Source: Nitriliruptoraceae bacterium
Lineage (GTDB): Bacteria > Actinomycetota > Nitriliruptoria > Nitriliruptorales > Nitriliruptoraceae
Direction: 5' to 3'
Length of the DNA stretch: 43,524 nucleotides
Assembly: GCA_007130695.1 (NCBI GenBank)
Contig: SLRZ01000106.1
Location: forward strand, 1 to 43,524
Made by a program: the position numbers and the translations under genes. Below are positions 16,401 through 25,253 of the stretch, piece after piece; positions within the stretch are counted from its first letter, which is position 1; the number at the start of each line of letters is the position of its first letter. The notes below the pieces were generated by a model, which saw nothing but the letters and a program-made list of their open reading frames with translations, made no database searches and was not told the origin of the DNA.

Positions 16401-18294
16401 CACGATCGCCGGTGTCGGCGACATGTCTGGTGACGTCTTCGGAAACGGTCTGCTGCTGTCCCGCAGCGTGCGGCTGGTCGCCGCCTTCGACCACCGGCAC
16501 GTCTTCCTGGATCCCGACCCCGACCCGGAGACGTCGTTCGAGGAGCGACAACGGCTGTTCGACCTGGCGGGCTCGACCTGGCAGGACTACGACACCGACC
16601 TCATCAGCGAGGGCGGCGGGGTCTTCGCCCGCAACGTCAAGTCGATCACGCTCACGAAACAGATCCGGGAGCTGCTGCGGCTCGAGGGCGAGGAGCTGCC
16701 GCCCCACGAGCTGCTCCAGGCGATCCTCACCGCACCCGTCGACCTGCTGTTCGCCGGCGGCATCGGCACCTACATCAAGGCCTCCTCCGAGCGCCACGAG
16801 GAGGTCGGCGACCGGGCCAACGACGAGATCCGTGTCGACGCCGAGCAGCTGCGTGCCCGAATGGTCGCCGAGGGCGCGAACCTGTTCATCACCCAACGCG
16901 CCCGGATCCAGTACGCACGCCGTGGTGGCCGGGTCGACCAGGACGCCGTGCACAACGCCGCGGGCGTGGCGACCTCCGACCGCGAGGTCAACATCAAGAT
17001 CCTGCTCAACCTCGCCGCCGAGGCCGGGCGGATCGACGCCGAACAGCGGGCCGGACTGCTCCAGGAGGTCGCCGGCGACGTCGTGTCCGAGGTCATGGGC
17101 GACGTCGACTCCCAGACGGCCGCGATCTCCCGCGAACTCGTGCACAGCCCCGAGGCCATGGGTGCCTACCAGGTCCTCCTCGAGCGTCTCGACGAGCAGG
17201 AGGAGTTCAGCCGCGCGGTCGAGATCCTGCCCGACGAGGAGACGTTCGCCGAGCGTGTGGAGGCGGAGGCGGGACTGACCCGACCGGAGCTGGCGACGTT
17301 GCTGGCCTGGGCCAAGCGCGAGATCAAGGAGGACCTGCTCGCCTCCGAGGTGCCCGACCGACCGGTGCTCGCCCACAACCTGCCGGCGTACTTCCCGCCG
17401 CTGCTCATCGAACGCTTCGGTGATCTGCTCGACCGCCACCCGCTGCGACGGGAACTGGTCGCGACCGTGGTGACCAACGAGATGGTCGACCGGATGGGGG
17501 TGAGCTTCGCCTCGACGCTCGCCGACGAGCGTGGCATCGCCCTCTCCCGGGTGGTGCTCGCCTGGGAGGTCGCCCGCCAGGTCACCGACGCCGACCACTA
17601 CCAGGCGATGCTGGACGATCTCGAGTCCGAGCACGATCCGCAGCGGCTGATCGAGTTGCACGACCAGCTGCGGTGGCTGCTCTCCCGCGTGACCGGGACG
17701 CTGCTGGCCGACCCGGGGCTCGACGACCCCGAAGCGCTGCTCGCCCGGGACCGACCGGTGGCGCAGGCACTGACCTCGTCACTGCTGGAGACCGGCAGCG
17801 ACAACCACCGTCGGGCACGGGTCGCGCACGCGCGCTGGCTGGTGGACGACCTCGTCCCACAGGAGCTGGCGCGGCTGCTGGCGTCCGTGCGCGACCTGGT
17901 GATCGTGCCCGACGTGGCGGTGGTGACCGAGTCGCTGCCGGACCGCAGCCATGTCGAGGTCGCCGACGCGTTCCTCCGCCTCGGTGAGGCTCTGGGCATC
18001 GACGAACTCGAGCGCACCGTGGAGCGCTTCGACGCCCCGACCGGCTGGGCCCGTCGCCAGCGTCGGGGGTTGGAGACCGACCTGCGCCGCCTGCGTCGTG
18101 ACGCCACGGGCGCCGCGCTGCGCCTGTTCCCCGAACTCCCGGAGACGGAGGCGGTGACGGCGTTCCTGCGGCGCCAGCAGTCCCTCGTCGCCCGTGCCCG
18201 CACGATGGTGGAGGAGGCGGGCCAGCAGGAGGGGCCCGACCTCGACGCGCTGGCCGTTGCGGCCCGGGCGATCTCCGAGGTCACCCGGACGTGA
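13459..18294 (+). CDS. gdh: NAD-specific glutamate dehydrogenase, large (~180 kDa) type
   Basis: At 1611 residues this matches the L-GDH180 class found in Mycobacterium and Streptomyces. It oxidises glutamate to 2-oxoglutarate and ammonium with NAD in the cytoplasm, and is mainly catabolic. The N-terminal ~800 residues are the regulatory half with ACT-like segments (SEDRPFLLSTLVEELARHDL near residue 100). The catalytic core follows, with GGLRWSDRRDD (~819), LVKAQIRKNALIVPTGAKGG (~836) and TAKGTWVAVTRHF. The conserved GDMSGDVFGNGLLLS and VAEGANLFITQRAR lie further on. The start is GTG with GGGAGGAG a few bases upstream. It stands alone as a transcription unit and fits use of amino acids, including those from ectoine breakdown, as carbon and nitrogen sources. 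Confidence 0.96.
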   Translation: MSEQAVAVDGPVSPDEHAAHTAVVDAVAADTEDRTTLRQQLAHAALRRVTGQQLRRLDADSVAGHLNELFDLVDRRSGHTIVRARDAEHGFDGRQPGTVIQIASEDRPFLLSTLVEELARHDLKVVYDLHPIVGVKRDADGKLAALVPARTAEDRESLLHLELDRDLGDDERDEVVARLHELVDDVMAVTGDHAAMLDRLAELAGELRDGGPSASGSEDSEQDPEADPREVADLIDWLLDDDLVLLGLREYEVATIGGVHSMRAIQGRGLGLLKDDSSSGFSEPVALEQLPSEVRARLDSDRRITVTRTRRAATVQRQVPMEDLRFYRRDDSGEVHTIVRLLGLFTRKGLASPSASTPVLRSKLHHILEREDVVPGSHDEITLISLFEALPKDELFRSPTEELHRTLVGLLHAEEHREPRTLVRLDHELGAVTVLVTTPRDTWSPHLREQLEALLEERYDAHRVDVDVALGDRHAAVGRFLLHVSDDIPVVTIRELQADVRRLARPWADAMQSLLVEQFGQAEGDRLSRTFASRLPETFRQMVTPDAAIEDVLLLDAHRRGSRELLVGVRPSGDGELARLKAAKRGAALVLSSFLPILESLGLEVVEEVPYRLAGNETTLHDFGVRLPDVDLDDEQLSELLADTVHAAWDGHLTVDSLNRLVLSAGLPWPDVNLLRAYRRYRRQVGTAHTPEYVNDVLVAEHEATSALVAHFHARFDPDFDGDRDSCHQAVVEACDRIQRLDHDRIVRGLLRLVDATLRTNAYRDDAVADGTGVPYLSLKLDPALVPDMPAPLPHREIFVFSPEVEGVHLRAGKVARGGLRWSDRRDDVRTEVLDLVKAQIRKNALIVPTGAKGGFVLKREPADPDEMKGAVEGAYTTFVRGLLDVTDNLADDELVPPADVVRHDGDDPYLVVAADRGTATFSDTANSLATRYGFWLDDAFASGGSNGYDHKKLGVTAKGTWVAVTRHFRELDMDVQVDPVTIAGVGDMSGDVFGNGLLLSRSVRLVAAFDHRHVFLDPDPDPETSFEERQRLFDLAGSTWQDYDTDLISEGGGVFARNVKSITLTKQIRELLRLEGEELPPHELLQAILTAPVDLLFAGGIGTYIKASSERHEEVGDRANDEIRVDAEQLRARMVAEGANLFITQRARIQYARRGGRVDQDAVHNAAGVATSDREVNIKILLNLAAEAGRIDAEQRAGLLQEVAGDVVSEVMGDVDSQTAAISRELVHSPEAMGAYQVLLERLDEQEEFSRAVEILPDEETFAERVEAEAGLTRPELATLLAWAKREIKEDLLASEVPDRPVLAHNLPAYFPPLLIERFGDLLDRHPLRRELVATVVTNEMVDRMGVSFASTLADERGIALSRVVLAWEVARQVTDADHYQAMLDDLESEHDPQRLIELHDQLRWLLSRVTGTLLADPGLDDPEALLARDRPVAQALTSSLLETGSDNHRRARVAHARWLVDDLVPQELARLLASVRDLVIVPDVAVVTESLPDRSHVEVADAFLRLGEALGIDELERTVERFDAPTGWARRQRRGLETDLRRLRRDATGAALRLFPELPETEAVTAFLRRQQSLVARARTMVEEAGQQEGPDLDALAVAARAISEVTRT

Positions 18295-18307
18295 CTCCGG
18301 TCGTCGC

Positions 18308-18991
18308 TCAGACGCCGGCGTCCCGGCCGTAGTCGAAGCCGCCGAGGGGATCGTCACGGCCCGGGAGCATGCGGATCTGGGGGACGAGTTCCTCGGCGAA
18401 CTGTTCGTGCAGCGCGTGGATGGCACGCAACGGCTCGTCGGACTCGTCGATGCGTAGGTCCCACAGCGGATAGAGCTCCTGCTCCACCACGGTCACGGTC
18501 GCCGATCGGTGCCCCTTGCGGTCGCCGCCTTCGTCCTCGCCGGCGTCGAGCGCCGCGAGCAGCCGCTCGACCAGGGGTCGCGCCGGCTCTGCGAGAAACG
18601 CCTCGACGGCGGCGTCGAGCACCTCGGGGCCGGCGAGTCGGTTGCCCTGGCACGCCCAGCCCTGACCGGTGCGGTGGCCCTTGTAGTCCTCCGGCAGTGG
18701 CCCGGTGTAGGCGGCGGCTCCACCCCGGGCGTCGACCATCCCGAGCTGGCGACCCTCCCGTCCGGGATCGGCGGCGATCAGTTCCTCGACCGCCTCCTCG
18801 GCCGCGGCGCCCTGTTCGAGGCGCACCAGTCCGTCGAGCGCCAGATAAGGGTTCACCATCGCCTGGGTTGCGGCCGCGCCAACCTGCGCGCGGGCATGGG
18901 CGACCAGCTTGCCGATACCCAGCATCGCGGTCATCGCACCCACGCCGAGCTGCCCGGTCCGGGGACAGCGCGCGACGAGCGAGAACGTCAC
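18308..18991 (-). CDS. DUF1028 family protein
   Basis: This 227-residue protein begins MTFSLVARCPRTGQLGVGAM, typical of DUF1028, a putative Ntn-hydrolase-like family. Other family signatures are AAATQAMVNPYLALDG, DPGREGRQLGMVDARGG and GWACQGNRLAG. No enzymatic role has been settled for the family; peptidoglycan or peptide hydrolysis has been suggested. The C-terminal ~80 residues contain a short acidic linker and an extra helical part. It converges with the glutamate dehydrogenase gene, with only 13 bases between stops and no evident hairpin. It is preceded by the AI-2E-type permease on the same strand. Confidence 0.9.
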   Translation of the reverse strand: MTFSLVARCPRTGQLGVGAMTAMLGIGKLVAHARAQVGAAATQAMVNPYLALDGLVRLEQGAAAEEAVEELIAADPGREGRQLGMVDARGGAAAYTGPLPEDYKGHRTGQGWACQGNRLAGPEVLDAAVEAFLAEPARPLVERLLAALDAGEDEGGDRKGHRSATVTVVEQELYPLWDLRIDESDEPLRAIHALHEQFAEELVPQIRMLPGRDDPLGGFDYGRDAGV

Positions 18992-19057
18992 GGCGGACCT
19001 CCCTGTCGACTTCGGGGTCGGGGTCGGGTGCGCTGGGTGTCGCCGGCCAGGCTGGCG

Positions 19058-20275
19058 TCAGGCCGGCCCGGGCGCAACGGCATCGGACGGCTGCGCCGCT
19101 TCGGCCCGGTCCTCGGGCTCCTCCTCGGCGCGTCCCGAGAGCTGGTCCATCACGCGCGCGAAGATCGCCGCCGCCGGCACGGCCAGGAACGCCCCGAGGA
19201 TGCCCATCAGCACGGTCCCCGCCGTGATCGAGATCAGCACGACCAGCGGGTGCAGCGCGATCGCCTGGCCGAGGATGTAGGGCTCCAGGACGTTGCTCTC
19301 GAGCTGTTGGACCGCCAGCACCACGCCCAGGACGATCAACCCCACCACCAGGCCCTGGTCCGCGAGTGCAACCAGGACCGCCAGTGCGCCCGTCGCCACG
19401 GCACCCACGATCGGGAAGAGCCCACCGAAGAAGACCAGCACGGCCAGCGGCACCGCCAGGGGGATGTCCAGGACCAGCAGGGCGATCCCGATCGCGACCG
19501 CATCGACGAACGCCACCAGCAGTTGGCCCCGGAAGTAGGAACCCAACGTGTCCCAGGCCTGCTGCGCCGCCTGTCGGACCGTGTCCTGCAGGTGTCCCGG
19601 CGTCGAGCGGATGACCCCCTCGGACAACCGACGACCGTCCTTGAGGTAGAAGAACAGGATCACGAAGAGCAACAGCAGCCCGGCGACCGTCTCGAAGGCC
19701 ACCACGGCGGCCGCGAGTGCCTGGCCGGCCAGATCACCGGCCTCCCCGAGCTGCTCCTGGGCCATGTCCAGCACATCGTCGACGCCCTCGGCCTGGAAGC
19801 CCAGGACCCCGTCCTGGAGCAACCCCTGCAAGTCGCCCAGGCCCTCAGCCGCCGAATCGGTCAGTTCGGGCAGCTCGGCGGCGACGAGCGGGACCATCGC
19901 GGCCACGATGCCGACGATCACCAGGATGCCGGCCACGATCGTCGCCGCGGCGGCGAGCGCGCCCGGCCAGCCCCGTTCCTTCAACCAGTTCGCCACCGGT
20001 GCCAGCAGCGTGGCGGGGAACAGTGCCAGCACCAGGGGGATCACGACGAGCGGGACCAGCGAGAGCAGGTAGCCGAGCAGGGCGACGGAGACCGCGACGC
20101 CCAGCAGCGCCCAGCCGCTGCGGCCGGCCCGCCACAGCCGTGCCTGGGTGCGGCTGACGGGGACCGTCGCGGCCGGTGACGTCCCCGCGGTGGTGGAGGA
20201 CGTTGTGGCCGGTGAACCCGGGTCAGCCGGTTCGCGCTCCCCCGTTGTCGGGTCGGGGTGCTGCTGGTCGGACAC
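19058..20275 (-). CDS. AI-2E family transporter (PF01594 permease)
   Basis: This 405-residue integral membrane protein has a low-complexity Thr/Ser/Pro N-terminal tail (~45 residues). The membrane part contains LLLFVILFFYLKDGRR, the long central soluble stretch, and LESNVLEPYILGQAIALHPL, a hallmark of the family. Relatives include TqsA (autoinducer-2 export) and Na+/H+ antiporter-like members, so the cargo is unknown. The start is GTG at 20275 with AGGAG about 8 bases upstream. The 191-base gap to holA shows no gene or convincing signal. Confidence 0.9.
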   Translation of the reverse strand: MSDQQHPDPTTGEREPADPGSPATTSSTTAGTSPAATVPVSRTQARLWRAGRSGWALLGVAVSVALLGYLLSLVPLVVIPLVLALFPATLLAPVANWLKERGWPGALAAAATIVAGILVIVGIVAAMVPLVAAELPELTDSAAEGLGDLQGLLQDGVLGFQAEGVDDVLDMAQEQLGEAGDLAGQALAAAVVAFETVAGLLLLFVILFFYLKDGRRLSEGVIRSTPGHLQDTVRQAAQQAWDTLGSYFRGQLLVAFVDAVAIGIALLVLDIPLAVPLAVLVFFGGLFPIVGAVATGALAVLVALADQGLVVGLIVLGVVLAVQQLESNVLEPYILGQAIALHPLVVLISITAGTVLMGILGAFLAVPAAAIFARVMDQLSGRAEEEPEDRAEAAQPSDAVAPGPA

Positions 20276-20466
20276 GGTGGCTCCTGGACGAGGGGGCGGT
20301 GCGCCGGCGGGCGGGTCGGTCCTGATGCCGTCGCGGGCGACCGTACGGGCCTGCGCGCGGCAGGCCCCGGACGAACGGGAGGTCACGGGCAGCGCCGCGG
20401 GATCAGGCACGCACTCACTCGAGGCGACACCGCCCCGCGAGCCGCCCGCCCAGGCAGCCGGTGGGC

Positions 20467-21429
20467 TCAGCGGCTCGCCAGCGGGTTGAACGGTGCGCCG
20501 ACCTCGCGTGGCGTGGCGATCTCGAGGACCGCGAGTTCGAGGACGACGTGGTCCGGGAGCTCGCTGCCCTTGAGGTCGACGTCCAACTGCGCCAGCCGGT
20601 CGTGACACCAGGCCAGCTCCCCCGGGCCGAACCCCGCGGCCAGTGCCTTCAACCGTCGGTGCTGGCCCGGCGACACACCAGCCTCCTTCGGTGCCGCCCC
20701 GGCGCGGACCCGCAGCAGCTGACGGAAGCGGTAGGAGAGAGCGCCAAGGATGGCCAGGGGCGCCTCTCCGCCTTCCAGCGCACCGCGCACGGCGATCAGC
20801 GCCTCGACCGGGTCGCGTTCCCCGACGGCGTCGGCGATCGCGAAACCGGACTGGCGTCCGTGCCCCTCCACGACCGCCTCGACCTGCTCCGCGGTGATGG
20901 ACTCGCCTTCGCCGACCGAGGCGCACACCTGGGAGACCTTGGAGGCGATCACGCCAGGGTCCGCGCCCGCGTGGGCCCGGATCGCCGCGATGGCCGAAGC
21001 GTCCGCGCGATGACCGGCGCGACGGAACTCCTCCCCCACGAGGCGCTCCCACCCGCGTTCGTCCCAGTCGGGCGGGGTCTTGACGTCGACTCGTTCGCCG
21101 TGCTCCTTGGCGAGCTTGCCGATCTTCTGGACCTTGCCGACACCCCGCGCGACCAGGACCAGCACGGCCTCGTCGGAGGGCTGTTCGAGATAGCCCTCCA
21201 GCTGGGCCTTCAGGTCACCCGTCGCACCCTCGACCCCACGCAGGACCAGGCACAGCCGGCCCCCGAACAGCGAGGCCGTCCGCAGCTCGGGCAGTTGCTC
21301 CGTCTCGCTGACGTCGTGGACCTCGACCTCGAGCTCGGGATCCTCGCCCCGAAGGCGCTCGAGCAGGTGCTCCACCTCGCGGCGCAGCAGCAGGTCGTCG
21401 TCACCGACGAGGAGGTGGACGGGAGTCAT
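20467..21429 (-). CDS. holA: DNA polymerase III subunit delta
   Basis: This 320-residue protein starts MTPVHLLVGDDDLLLRREVE, the usual HolA opening. It has the AAA+-like delta architecture without a working P-loop, and the clamp-loader C-terminal helical domain (ALSYRFRQLLRVRAGA). It opens the beta sliding clamp in the clamp-loader complex. Placement downstream of comEA and comEC is the classic actinobacterial and Firmicute order. The start lies 34 bases after the flavodoxin-like gene's stop and overlaps the unterminated comEC frame by four bases. Confidence 0.93.
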   Translation of the reverse strand: MTPVHLLVGDDDLLLRREVEHLLERLRGEDPELEVEVHDVSETEQLPELRTASLFGGRLCLVLRGVEGATGDLKAQLEGYLEQPSDEAVLVLVARGVGKVQKIGKLAKEHGERVDVKTPPDWDERGWERLVGEEFRRAGHRADASAIAAIRAHAGADPGVIASKVSQVCASVGEGESITAEQVEAVVEGHGRQSGFAIADAVGERDPVEALIAVRGALEGGEAPLAILGALSYRFRQLLRVRAGAAPKEAGVSPGQHRRLKALAAGFGPGELAWCHDRLAQLDVDLKGSELPDHVVLELAVLEIATPREVGAPFNPLASR

Positions 21430-24368
21430 GGGCGCGAGACTACCGGTGCGCCCCCGGGCCCGGTCAGAGCTGCTCGCTGAGCGATGCGGCGAGGGTCGCG
21501 CCGAGCTCCCAGGCGGCGTCGAGGTCGGACTGCGCCGGCGTGCCGGTGACCTCGAGGATCTCGGCGGCGCGTTTCCACTCCAGGCCGGTCACCGCGGTCT
21601 CGATCGACTTCACCGCGCCGGTGGTGTCGTCGTTGCCGTGGACGTAGGCACCGTAGGGGCGCCGCCGGGTCTCCTCGAGGCAGGGGTAGTAGATGCGGTC
21701 GAAGAAGTGCTTGAGCGCCCCTGACATGTAGCCGAGGTTGGCCGGTGTCCCGAGCAGGTAGCCGTCCGCCTCCAGCACGTCGACCTCGGGGCAGGTCAGC
21801 GCCGCACGGACCTCCACCTCGACGTCCTCGATCGCGTCGGTGCGGGCGCCGTCGACGGCGGCCTCCAGCAGTGACTGCAGGGAGGGCGAGGGCGTGTGGT
21901 GGACGATCAGCAGCGTCGGCATGGCCACAGGATGGTCCCTGTCGTCGCGCCGGGCAATCTCGGGCGACCGACCGATCGTCGACGGGGCCCGTAGCGACCG
22001 CCACGCCCGCGAGCGGGGGCGGCACCTCGACACGGGTCGTGCCGTGGAGATCGGTGCGCACGATCTCGACGTCGAGGGCCTCGAGGAGGTCGAGCACCTC
22101 AGGGGTGGGGTGACCGTGACGGTTGTCCTCTCCGACCCCGATCAGGCCGACCTGCGCACCGACCGCCCGCAGGAACTCCTCCTCGCTCGTGGCAGCCCCG
22201 TGGTGAGGGACGGTGAACGCCTCGGCACGCAGCAGGTCGGGGTGCTCGAGCAGATCCCGTTGCGCCGCGTGCTCCGCGTCACCGGTCAGCAGCACCCGGC
22301 GATCTCCCCAGTGCACCCGAACCACGATCGAGCTGTCGTTCAGTTCGCTTCCGCTGAAGCGGTACGGACGCCCGGGCGGGGGTCCGAGCACCTCGACCAC
22401 CAGGTCCCCGACGGTGGCCCGCTGCCCCGCGGACGGTGCGGCCACCGGGACCCTGTCCTCGTCGGCCTGCTGCAACAGGTCGTCGACCGCCGCCAGTTCG
22501 TTCGGCATCGGCCGGTACCAGACGGCCCCGACCGTGACGGTTCGCAGCACGTCGGCCATACCGCCGACGTGGTCGAGGTGGGGGTGGGTGACGATCGCGA
22601 CGTCGATCCGGGGCCGTCCGCGGCCGCGCAGCCACCGGGCCGCCGTGCTGTCCTCGCCGGCGTCCACCAGGAGCCGCGCGCCCGGCGACTCCACCAGGAA
22701 GGCGTCCCCCTGGCCGACGTCGATGGCCGTCACGGCCAGGGTCTGCACCGGCAGGGGGCCGACGACCACGGGCACCCCGGCCGCCACCACCCCGGACAAC
22801 GCCAGGCCGAGCCCGACCCGCGACGACCGCGACCCGGGGCGTGTGCACAGCCACGCCGCCGTGGCGGCGAGGGCCAGCACCGCAGCGGGCCGCGTGGCGT
22901 CGACCACACCGCCCGCATCGGCGAGCCGATCCGCGACCAGAAGGACCACACGCGCGGGCACCCCCGCAGCCAGGTAGACCACCGAGGCGGCATCGACACT
23001 GACCGTCGACACCGCTGCGCCGAGGAACCCGAGGGCCGCCGCGAGCGCGCCGAACGGCACGGCGAGCAGGTTGGCGGGGACCGAGGCGAGGCGCACCTCC
23101 TCGAACGTCACCAGGAGCAACGGCACCACCGTGATCTGCGCACCGATCGTGACCGCCAGCAGGTCGGCGACACGCCGTGGCAGACGACGGACCCGTTCGA
23201 GTCGTTCCCGCACGCGGGGCGCGACCACCAGTACCCCCGCGGTGGCGGTGGCCGACAGCAGCAGGCCGAGCGACCCCGCCAGCATCGGGTCGATCAGGAC
23301 CAGCACGAGGACGGCACCGGCCAGCGCGTGGCGGGCATCCCTCGGCACCCCACGGGCGAAGGCCAGCAGGACGACCCCGGCCATGGTCGAGGCTCGCAGC
23401 ACACTCGGCTCGAACCGGGTCAGGTAGGCGAAGCCCAGGATGGTGACGCCCACGGTCCATCGGCGGCCGCGTGCGCCGACCCGAACCAGTCCGCACAGTC
23501 CGAGCACGCCGGCGACGAGGATGGCGACGTGGGTGCCGGAGACGGCGGTCAGGTGGGTCAGACTGGTCGCCTGCATGGCCCGTTCGTCCTCGTCGGGCAG
23601 ATGCCGGGTGTCGCCGGTCACCAGCCCCACCAGCAGCCCACCAACCGCCGGCGGGTTGTGGGCCGTCGCCGCGCGGCGGATCCGTGCCCGGACGTGTTCG
23701 CTGGAGGTCGCGGCCCACCCGGGTGCACCCACCGGTTCGATCGTGACGGGGTCGAGCAGCACCCGGGCGTGCCGTCCGGCGAGCCAGCGGCCGTAGCCGC
23801 CCTCCGGCAGCGGACGGGCAGTGGCCTCGAGCTGCCACCGTTGGCCCAGTCCCGGCGGTTCGTGGTCCTCATCCAGTACGAGGGCGGCCCGCTCCCGGGT
23901 CGCCACACCGTCGACCGCACCGACCCGGAGGTCGACGTGCCATCCCCGGGCGACGTCCCGGGGTTCCTGGGCCACCGTCGCCGACAGGGTGGCCGCACCG
24001 CCCTGGCCGGCCAGGTCCGGCAACAGGCCCGCGCCGAGGGTGTCCACCCGCAGCCCGGCCACCCCGGCCATGACGACCAGGACGGCGACGGTCGCCCCGG
24101 CGCCCCGGCAGGCTGCGCTTGTCGATCCAGACTCGCGTCCCGCCGTGGCCAGGGCGAGCGCGAGGCAGCAGCCGGCGAGTGCCGCACCGCCGAACACCCC
24201 GGTCGGCGCACCGAGGTGGCCGAGCCACTCCCCCGCCGCGGCACCGACCACGGCGGCACCCGCCCACAGCGGCAACGGACCGAGCACCGCCCCCGTCGGC
24301 GCCGCCGGGTCCTCTTCCGGCCCCTGGTCCCGCTCCGGGACCGGGCCGCCCGGTTCGCGCAGCCTCAC
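21426..24368 (-). CDS. comEC: ComEC/Rec2 DNA-uptake channel with an unterminated C-terminal extension
   Basis: The reading frame gives 980 residues. Residues ~1-804 are a complete ComEC: N-terminal membrane part and OB-like domain (~30-180), the Competence membrane domain (~225-490, with THLTAVSGTHVAILVAG), and a metallo-beta-lactamase domain from ~545 with THPHLDHVGG and VPHHGAATSEEE. It forms the inner-membrane channel for single-stranded DNA in transformation. The start is GTG overlapping comEA's stop by four bases. Residues ~805-980 have no ComEC character: they are Arg-rich and coincide with the flavodoxin-like gene read in another frame. Either the native stop was lost or a base is missing near 21950. 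Confidence 0.9.
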   Translation of the reverse strand: MRLREPGGPVPERDQGPEEDPAAPTGAVLGPLPLWAGAAVVGAAAGEWLGHLGAPTGVFGGAALAGCCLALALATAGRESGSTSAACRGAGATVAVLVVMAGVAGLRVDTLGAGLLPDLAGQGGAATLSATVAQEPRDVARGWHVDLRVGAVDGVATRERAALVLDEDHEPPGLGQRWQLEATARPLPEGGYGRWLAGRHARVLLDPVTIEPVGAPGWAATSSEHVRARIRRAATAHNPPAVGGLLVGLVTGDTRHLPDEDERAMQATSLTHLTAVSGTHVAILVAGVLGLCGLVRVGARGRRWTVGVTILGFAYLTRFEPSVLRASTMAGVVLLAFARGVPRDARHALAGAVLVLVLIDPMLAGSLGLLLSATATAGVLVVAPRVRERLERVRRLPRRVADLLAVTIGAQITVVPLLLVTFEEVRLASVPANLLAVPFGALAAALGFLGAAVSTVSVDAASVVYLAAGVPARVVLLVADRLADAGGVVDATRPAAVLALAATAAWLCTRPGSRSSRVGLGLALSGVVAAGVPVVVGPLPVQTLAVTAIDVGQGDAFLVESPGARLLVDAGEDSTAARWLRGRGRPRIDVAIVTHPHLDHVGGMADVLRTVTVGAVWYRPMPNELAAVDDLLQQADEDRVPVAAPSAGQRATVGDLVVEVLGPPPGRPYRFSGSELNDSSIVVRVHWGDRRVLLTGDAEHAAQRDLLEHPDLLRAEAFTVPHHGAATSEEEFLRAVGAQVGLIGVGEDNRHGHPTPEVLDLLEALDVEIVRTDLHGTTRVEVPPPLAGVAVATGPVDDRSVARDCPARRQGPSCGHADAADRPPHALALPAVTAGGRRRRRPHRRDRGRRGGGPCGADLPRGRRAGGGRLPARDTGQPRLHVRGAQALLRPHLLPLPRGDPAAPLRCLRPRQRRHHRRGEVDRDRGDRPGVETRRRDPRGHRHAGAVRPRRRLGARRDPRRIAQRAALTGPGGAPVVSRP
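21464..21922 (-). CDS. Flavodoxin-like NAD(P)H-dependent FMN reductase
   Basis: This is a 152-residue flavodoxin-fold protein. The phosphate loop HHTPSPSLQSLLEAA follows the first strand, and GTPANLGYMSGALKHFFDR matches the FMN-isoalloxazine-binding loop of the family. It should bind FMN and reduce quinones or other small electron acceptors in the cytoplasm. The start ATG at 21922 fits the fold; the frame is open further upstream, but that part resembles comEC's own tail in another frame. The whole gene lies within the unterminated comEC reading frame on the same strand. Confidence 0.82.
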   Translation of the reverse strand: MPTLLIVHHTPSPSLQSLLEAAVDGARTDAIEDVEVEVRAALTCPEVDVLEADGYLLGTPANLGYMSGALKHFFDRIYYPCLEETRRRPYGAYVHGNDDTTGAVKSIETAVTGLEWKRAAEILEVTGTPAQSDLDAAWELGATLAASLSEQL

Positions 24369-25120
24369 GAGACCGTGACATCCTCGGCGAGCCGTTGGAA
24401 GGTGGCCTCACCGATGCCCGACACGCCCCGGAGGTCGCCGGGCTCGGCGAAGGGGCCGTTCGTCTCGCGGTACTCGATGATCGCCTCCGCGCGGGCCGGC
24501 CCGATCCCCGGCAGGGTCTCGAGGGTCGCGGCGTCGGCGCGGTTGAGGTCCACCAAACCCTCGGCGTCGACGCCGGCCGTCCCGTCGTCACCGGCCGGGG
24601 GCGGGGCGACGTCCTCTCCCTCCACGGGGACGTGGATCTGCTCGCCGTCGGCGAGCGGACGGGCGAGGTTGAGCCGGTGGGTCTCGGCCTCCGCGGTCGC
24701 CTCGCCCGCGGCGGCGATCGCGTCGGCGACCCGGGCGCCCGCCGCGACGGTGATGACGCCGGGGGACGCCACGGCACCGGTGACGTGAACGGTCATCTCC
24801 GAAGGCGCGTCCTCCGGGTCGCTGCCTGCGGGACCATCGACGACCCCACCCGTGGGGCCCCGGTCCGCGGCGTGACCGTCGGAGCCCACCCGACCCGCGT
24901 GGGTGTGCTCCTCCCCGGGCGACGCCGGCTGCAGCCCCCCGACGACCCCCGACGACGCGGGTGCACCGGGCGCCGCAGCCAGGGCCGACCACCACAGGGC
25001 CCCGGTGGCGACGACCGCGCCGAGGAGCAGAACGGCGAGACCGGTCAGCTCCGCCCGGGTGGCGTCGAGCCACGAGAGCAGGCGCTCGAGCCGGCCGTGT
25101 TCCTCACCCACGATGTCCAT
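24365..25120 (-). CDS. comEA: ComEA family DNA-binding competence protein
   Basis: About 251 residues. A single membrane helix lies near residues 25-47 (TGLAVLLLGAVVATGALWW). A long Gly/Pro linker follows, then a SLBB domain (MTVHVTGAVASPGVITV) and a C-terminal double helix-hairpin-helix (VDLNRADAATLETLPGIG, then GDLRGVSGIGEATFQRL). It anchors incoming double-stranded DNA at the outer face of the membrane and hands it to ComEC, which is encoded next with a four-base overlap. The ATG at 25120 is preferred; a GTG at 25168 would add 16 residues. Confidence 0.92.
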   Translation of the reverse strand: MDIVGEEHGRLERLLSWLDATRAELTGLAVLLLGAVVATGALWWSALAAAPGAPASSGVVGGLQPASPGEEHTHAGRVGSDGHAADRGPTGGVVDGPAGSDPEDAPSEMTVHVTGAVASPGVITVAAGARVADAIAAAGEATAEAETHRLNLARPLADGEQIHVPVEGEDVAPPPAGDDGTAGVDAEGLVDLNRADAATLETLPGIGPARAEAIIEYRETNGPFAEPGDLRGVSGIGEATFQRLAEDVTVS

Positions 25121-25253
25121 GACCGGCAGGTTGCCCGACCGGAGACCGCCGGCGGCTGCGGGCCGCACGTCCGCTGTGGAGAAGCAGTCTCCCGACGGAA
25201 CCCGCCGGGTGCGGCACCTGCGCGGCGTGCCCGTACCGCCGGAGCCCCGGGTT

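Noticed and set aside
15040-17661. 873-residue open frame opposite the glutamate dehydrogenase gene
   Set aside because: It is antisense to an unmistakable conserved gene. Its Gly/Arg/His/Val-rich composition is a by-product of GC-rich third positions, with no recognisable domain.
20276-20466. Possible small gene between the AI-2E permease and holA
   Set aside because: No frame with a ribosome site and protein-like composition was found on either strand.
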